Positions 22,419-25,165 of a stretch of 25,165 bases of DNA are shown one piece after another. A program made the position numbers and the translations under genes. The DNA is from JAIRVZ01 sp031553755. GTDB taxonomy: Bacteria > Bacteroidota > Bacteroidia > Bacteroidales > Azobacteroidaceae. Under the pieces are notes generated by a model. That model was given only the letters and a program-made list of their open reading frames with translations. It did no database searches and was not told the DNA's origin. The stretch lies in contig JAVBKZ010000066.1 of the NCBI GenBank assembly GCA_031553755.1, positions 1 through 25,165 on the forward strand, written 5' to 3'. Within the stretch, counting starts at the first letter, position 1. Every line of letters starts with the position of its first letter.

Positions 22419-24407
22419 TTATATTTTCAATACGATTCTTTCTCCTAAGTATTTGGAAATCACCTTTTTTTGGACTTTCCATATATCCGATAGTTCTTTC
22501 ATTAATGAAGTCATTTGTTCGATATCATTATCTTCCTGCGCTTTTTTTATCTTGAGATTCAAGTTATCCATCTGTCTTTTTAGAATAGCGTCTTTATAGT
22601 TTAAAACTTCTCGTGGGACAAGCGTTATCAATCGTTCGGATTCGTCTTCTATTTTTTGAAATTTAGAATGAACTTTACTGAGCGTATATTTATCACTTAC
22701 AAGCATTACCGCTAATTGACTGATTTTTGGATTCGGATGATTCAGGAAATAACGTTCGGCTACAAATTCAGGTTGTTTATACAGACTCATCGCCTCTTCT
22801 AAGATTTCTTTATATAAAGGATTTTCAAAAAAAATTTCATCCTGAAGTAAATCCTGATAAACATATTCGATTACAGTTACCGGAATTCGCGTATTATCTT
22901 CCTCATTTTCAATATAATCTAAAACCTGTTCGCCATACCTTATACAATAACGTAAAATACCCAATTCAAATTTATCTAACGGATAAATACTATTTGAAAA
23001 CGCGTTCCCTTCAAAATCTTTCGGAAGCCGGGATGAAGAATTGCTTTCGATTACAGTTTCTTCTGATGATATGCGGTTATTCGCCGGATCATTTTTTTCG
23101 AATGTTTCTTTTCTTTTCTTCGCGATAGCCCTTAATAAAGCCCTTTCATCGGTGTCTAATATTTTAGAACATTCTTTTACATATACTAAACGTGTAATTT
23201 CAATTGGAATAATCGAAATGGTATCTACAATTTCATTAATCAAATGCGCCTTTTGAATCGGATCGTTTCCGGCTTCTTTCATTAATAAATTGGTCTTGAA
23301 CCTAACGAAATCCGTTTCATTGTTTTTGATAAATTCGATGAAAGAAGACGCGTTTTGTTTACGCGCGAATGAGTCTGGATCTTCTCCTTCGGGCAACAAT
23401 ACGACCTTGATATTCATTCCTTCTTCAAGAAGCAAATTAATTCCCCTTAACGCGGCTTTGATTCCGGCCGCATCTCCATCATATAAAACTGTAATGTTGT
23501 TTGTAAACCGGTGAATTAACCTGATTTGTCCGAGCGTGAGAGCCGTTCCGGATGAAGCTACTACGTTTTCTATTCCGGCTTGATGCATCGAAATGACATC
23601 CGTATATCCTTCAACCAAGAAACAACGATCATGTTTTACCATGGCCTGGCGGGCAAAATATATCCCATATAATTCGTTTCCTTTGTGATAGATTTCGCTT
23701 TCGGGTGAATTTACGTACTTAGCGGTTTTTTCATCTTTTTTAAGAATGCGTCCACCAAATGCTACCACTTTTCCGGATAATGTGTGTACTGGAAAAATAA
23801 CCCTTCCCCTGAACCTGTCGGCCATATAATTATTTTCCCCAACGATAGTCAATCCCGTTTTTTCGAGGTATATTTTTTTATAACCCGACTTTAGGGCTTG
23901 TTGGGTAAACCCGTCTTTTTGTTCCAACGCGTATCCTAAATGGAATTTTCGGATAATATCTTCCCTAAATCCTCTTTCCCTGAAATATGAAAGTCCTACA
24001 GATTTGCCTTCCAGATTTTCAAACAAATTTGATTCGAATGTTTTTTGGGCGAAATTATTGATGATAAACATACTTTCCCTATCATCCTGCACTTGCTTTT
24101 GTTCTTCAGTCAGTTCTTTTTCCTTGACTTCTATATTGTACTTCTTAGCTAAATATTTCAGCGCGTCGGTATACGAAAGCTGTTCGTGCTTCATTATAAA
24201 ATGCACAGGAGTACCTCCTTCTCCGCAAGCAAAACATTTACAAATGTTTTTTGCGGGAGAAATATAAAACGATGGGGTTTTATCTTCATGAAACGGACAA
24301 AGTCCAACGTAATTAATCCCTCGTTTACGCAATGTAACAAAGTCTGAAACCACATCAGCTATTTGGGCCGCAGATTGAATACGTTCTATTGTTATCTGAT
24401 CTATCAT
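22419..24407 (-). CDS. dnaG: DNA primase DnaG
   Basis: Makes RNA primers at the replication fork. The 662-aa protein has the N-terminal CHC2 zinc finger (CPFHEDKTPSFYISP...CKCFACGEGG), the catalytic core with the Toprim motifs LVEGYTDVISMHQAG and VLYDGDAAGIKAALRGI, the RNA-polymerase-like RFRGRVIFPVHTLSGKVVAFGGR, and a C-terminal helicase-binding region (about 470-662) that is weakly conserved and coiled-coil rich. A minus-strand TACTTTTG lies almost at the ATG. Confidence 0.95.
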   Translation of the reverse strand: MIDQITIERIQSAAQIADVVSDFVTLRKRGINYVGLCPFHEDKTPSFYISPAKNICKCFACGEGGTPVHFIMKHEQLSYTDALKYLAKKYNIEVKEKELTEEQKQVQDDRESMFIINNFAQKTFESNLFENLEGKSVGLSYFRERGFREDIIRKFHLGYALEQKDGFTQQALKSGYKKIYLEKTGLTIVGENNYMADRFRGRVIFPVHTLSGKVVAFGGRILKKDEKTAKYVNSPESEIYHKGNELYGIYFARQAMVKHDRCFLVEGYTDVISMHQAGIENVVASSGTALTLGQIRLIHRFTNNITVLYDGDAAGIKAALRGINLLLEEGMNIKVVLLPEGEDPDSFARKQNASSFIEFIKNNETDFVRFKTNLLMKEAGNDPIQKAHLINEIVDTISIIPIEITRLVYVKECSKILDTDERALLRAIAKKRKETFEKNDPANNRISSEETVIESNSSSRLPKDFEGNAFSNSIYPLDKFELGILRYCIRYGEQVLDYIENEEDNTRIPVTVIEYVYQDLLQDEIFFENPLYKEILEEAMSLYKQPEFVAERYFLNHPNPKISQLAVMLVSDKYTLSKVHSKFQKIEDESERLITLVPREVLNYKDAILKRQMDNLNLKIKKAQEDNDIEQMTSLMKELSDIWKVQKKVISKYLGERIVLKI

Positions 24408-24414
24408 AAGTATG

Positions 24415-24422
24415 CAAAAGTA
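24415..24422 (-). promoter_or_regulatory. Possible -7 element for dnaG
   Basis: Minus-strand TACTTTTG fits TAnnTTTG. It lies only 8 nt from the dnaG ATG, so the transcript would be nearly leaderless if this is used. No -33 element is clear. Confidence 0.4.
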
Positions 24423-24444
24423 CTAATTTCGATAAAAATAATTG

Positions 24445-24452
24445 TACATTTG
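24445..24452 (+). promoter_or_regulatory. -7 element for the Gfo/Idh/MocA gene
   Basis: TACATTTG is an exact TAnnTTTG match 48 nt before the ATG at 24500, in the divergent gap with dnaG. The predicted start is near 24459. Confidence 0.5.
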
Positions 24453-24499
24453 TCTGATTAAAATTTATTCACTTTTCAACATAAAACATCGTAATATAT

Positions 24500-25024
24500 A
24501 TGAAAAAAGTAAACTGGGGAATCATTGGATGTGGAGATGTATGTGAAACAAAAAGTGGTCCGGCTTTCTATAAATGTGAAAATTCCGCGCTGAGAGCCGT
24601 AATGCGCCGCGATGGAGAAAAAGCCGAAGACTTTGCCCAAAGGCATAACGTTCCTGCATTTTACACAAAAGCCGAAGACCTGATAAACGATCCCGAAGTC
24701 GATGTCGTTTATGTAGCCACTCCACCTTCTACTCATGCCTTGTATACCATCATGGCTTTAGAATCAGGTAAACCTGTGTATGTGGAAAAACCAATGGCTG
24801 TTGATTTCAAAGAGTGTATTAAAATGTTAGACGCTGCAAAGAAATACAATCAAAAACTTTGGGTCGCATATTACAGAAGGTCATTACCCTATTTTGAAAA
24901 AGTAAAGGAACTTATTGATAATCAATCAATAGGAAAAATACAGACCGTAAGGACTTTATTTTCCCGTTCGCCTTTAGTTTCAGACCTGAAATCGGAAAAC
25001 AATACATGGAGAATCAAAAAAGAC
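24500..25024 (+). pseudogene. Gfo/Idh/MocA oxidoreductase, interrupted
   Basis: NAD(P)-dependent sugar-type oxidoreductase; the substrate cannot be predicted. The Rossmann fold is clear: VNWGIIGCGDVCETKSGPAF, DVVYVATPPSTHALYTIMALE, and the signature VYVEKPMAVD, then LWVAYYRRSLPYFEKVKELI. Family similarity is good up to about residue 175 (NTWRIKKDV). Where a GGGHF/D-type segment and the rest of the roughly 320-aa protein should follow, the sequence changes to TTQVSTLGSTG and stops at 25093. That junction coincides with what looks like an insertion-sequence end, so the gene is most likely split. Whether its 3' part survives beyond the window is unknown. Confidence 0.7.
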
Positions 25025-25165
25025 GTAACTACTCAGGTCAGCACTTTAGGATCTACGGGATTTTACAATTTGGCAATTTCTGCCAACGCATAATACCTTG
25101 ACCTTCCATTCTTCCTGGCAGTATCAGCGATAGAAAGCAGTTGTGAGAAAGAGTCCGCACCGGTA
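25025..25165 (-). mobile_element. End of an insertion sequence (possibly IS66-like)
   Basis: From GTAACTACTCAGG at 25025 the DNA no longer fits the oxidoreductase, and an open minus-strand frame enters from the window edge. A terminus beginning GTAA is typical of IS66-family inverted repeats. Only about 140 bp are visible, so the other end, the target duplication and the family cannot be verified. Confidence 0.5.
25063..25165 (-). CDS. C-terminal fragment of a probable transposase
   Basis: Thirty-three codons entering from the right edge (first full codon at 25164) and ending at TAA 25063-25065. The stretch LLSIADTARKNGRSRYYAL vaguely recalls the IS66 transposase C-terminal segment (a helix with TA-K-NG). 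The stop lies about 40 bp inside the supposed element end, a normal distance for a transposase gene. Family assignment is tentative. Confidence 0.4.
   Translation of the reverse strand, partial: TGADSFSQLLSIADTARKNGRSRYYALAEIAKL

Overview
The window looks like a chromosomal segment of a member of the Bacteroidales (Bacteroidota). Evidence: a heme-uptake operon of the Porphyromonas/Bacteroides Hmu type, lipoproteins with an acidic patch after the lipid cysteine, A-rich translation starts with almost no Shine-Dalgarno sequences, and promoters of the Bacteroidetes TAnnTTTG type, three of them with a TTG-type -33 element 20 nt upstream. Genus cannot be fixed from the sequence.

Layout. (1) 1-286: a composite palindromic repeat, then the hmuR promoter. 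(2) 287-10390, + strand: a six-gene heme operon, hmuR-hmuY-hmuS-hmuT-hmuU-hmuV. It encodes a TonB-dependent receptor, a surface hemophore-like lipoprotein, a membrane-anchored CobN-like chelatase-family protein, and three inner-membrane proteins including an ExbB/MotA-like one. All five gene junctions carry a hairpin built from heptamer-like GAGAATT/CTCAATT units, and two different G/C-run palindromes lie in frame inside hmuS. (3) 10476-11750, + strand: an AT-rich island with an unrecognised 258-aa protein closed by a terminator, a 24-codon peptide gene with its own promoter and terminator, and a promoter-driven long-hairpin RNA. The peptide mRNA just after its stop codon is complementary to one arm of this RNA (20 of 21 positions). 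This is the best candidate here for an undescribed system. (4) 11897-13446, + strand: a small lipoprotein and a lipoprotein-type MsrB-MsrA fusion. (5) 19008-13453, - strand: a probable operon of a flippase-like membrane protein, peptidase pepD, and an unusual fusion of receiver domains to a PEP/pyruvate-binding domain, with a well-formed promoter at 19053-19084. (6) 19110-20900, + strand: ksgA and corA. (7) 24407-20902, - strand: dnaG, tRNA-Arg(CCG) and der. (8) 24500-25165: a Gfo/Idh/MocA oxidoreductase gene that appears to be cut after about 175 codons by the end of an insertion sequence, possibly IS66-like, running off the window.

How the genes work together. The hmu genes form one pathway: HmuY captures heme at the cell surface, HmuR imports it across the outer membrane, and HmuS with HmuT/U/V handles it at the inner membrane. 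The - strand and dnaG/der blocks are mostly housekeeping (peptide turnover, replication priming, ribosome assembly). Most surprises are in the non-coding DNA: repeat families that supply stop codons, a signal peptide and C-terminal tails to real genes, and the peptide/RNA pair at 11.3-11.75 kb.
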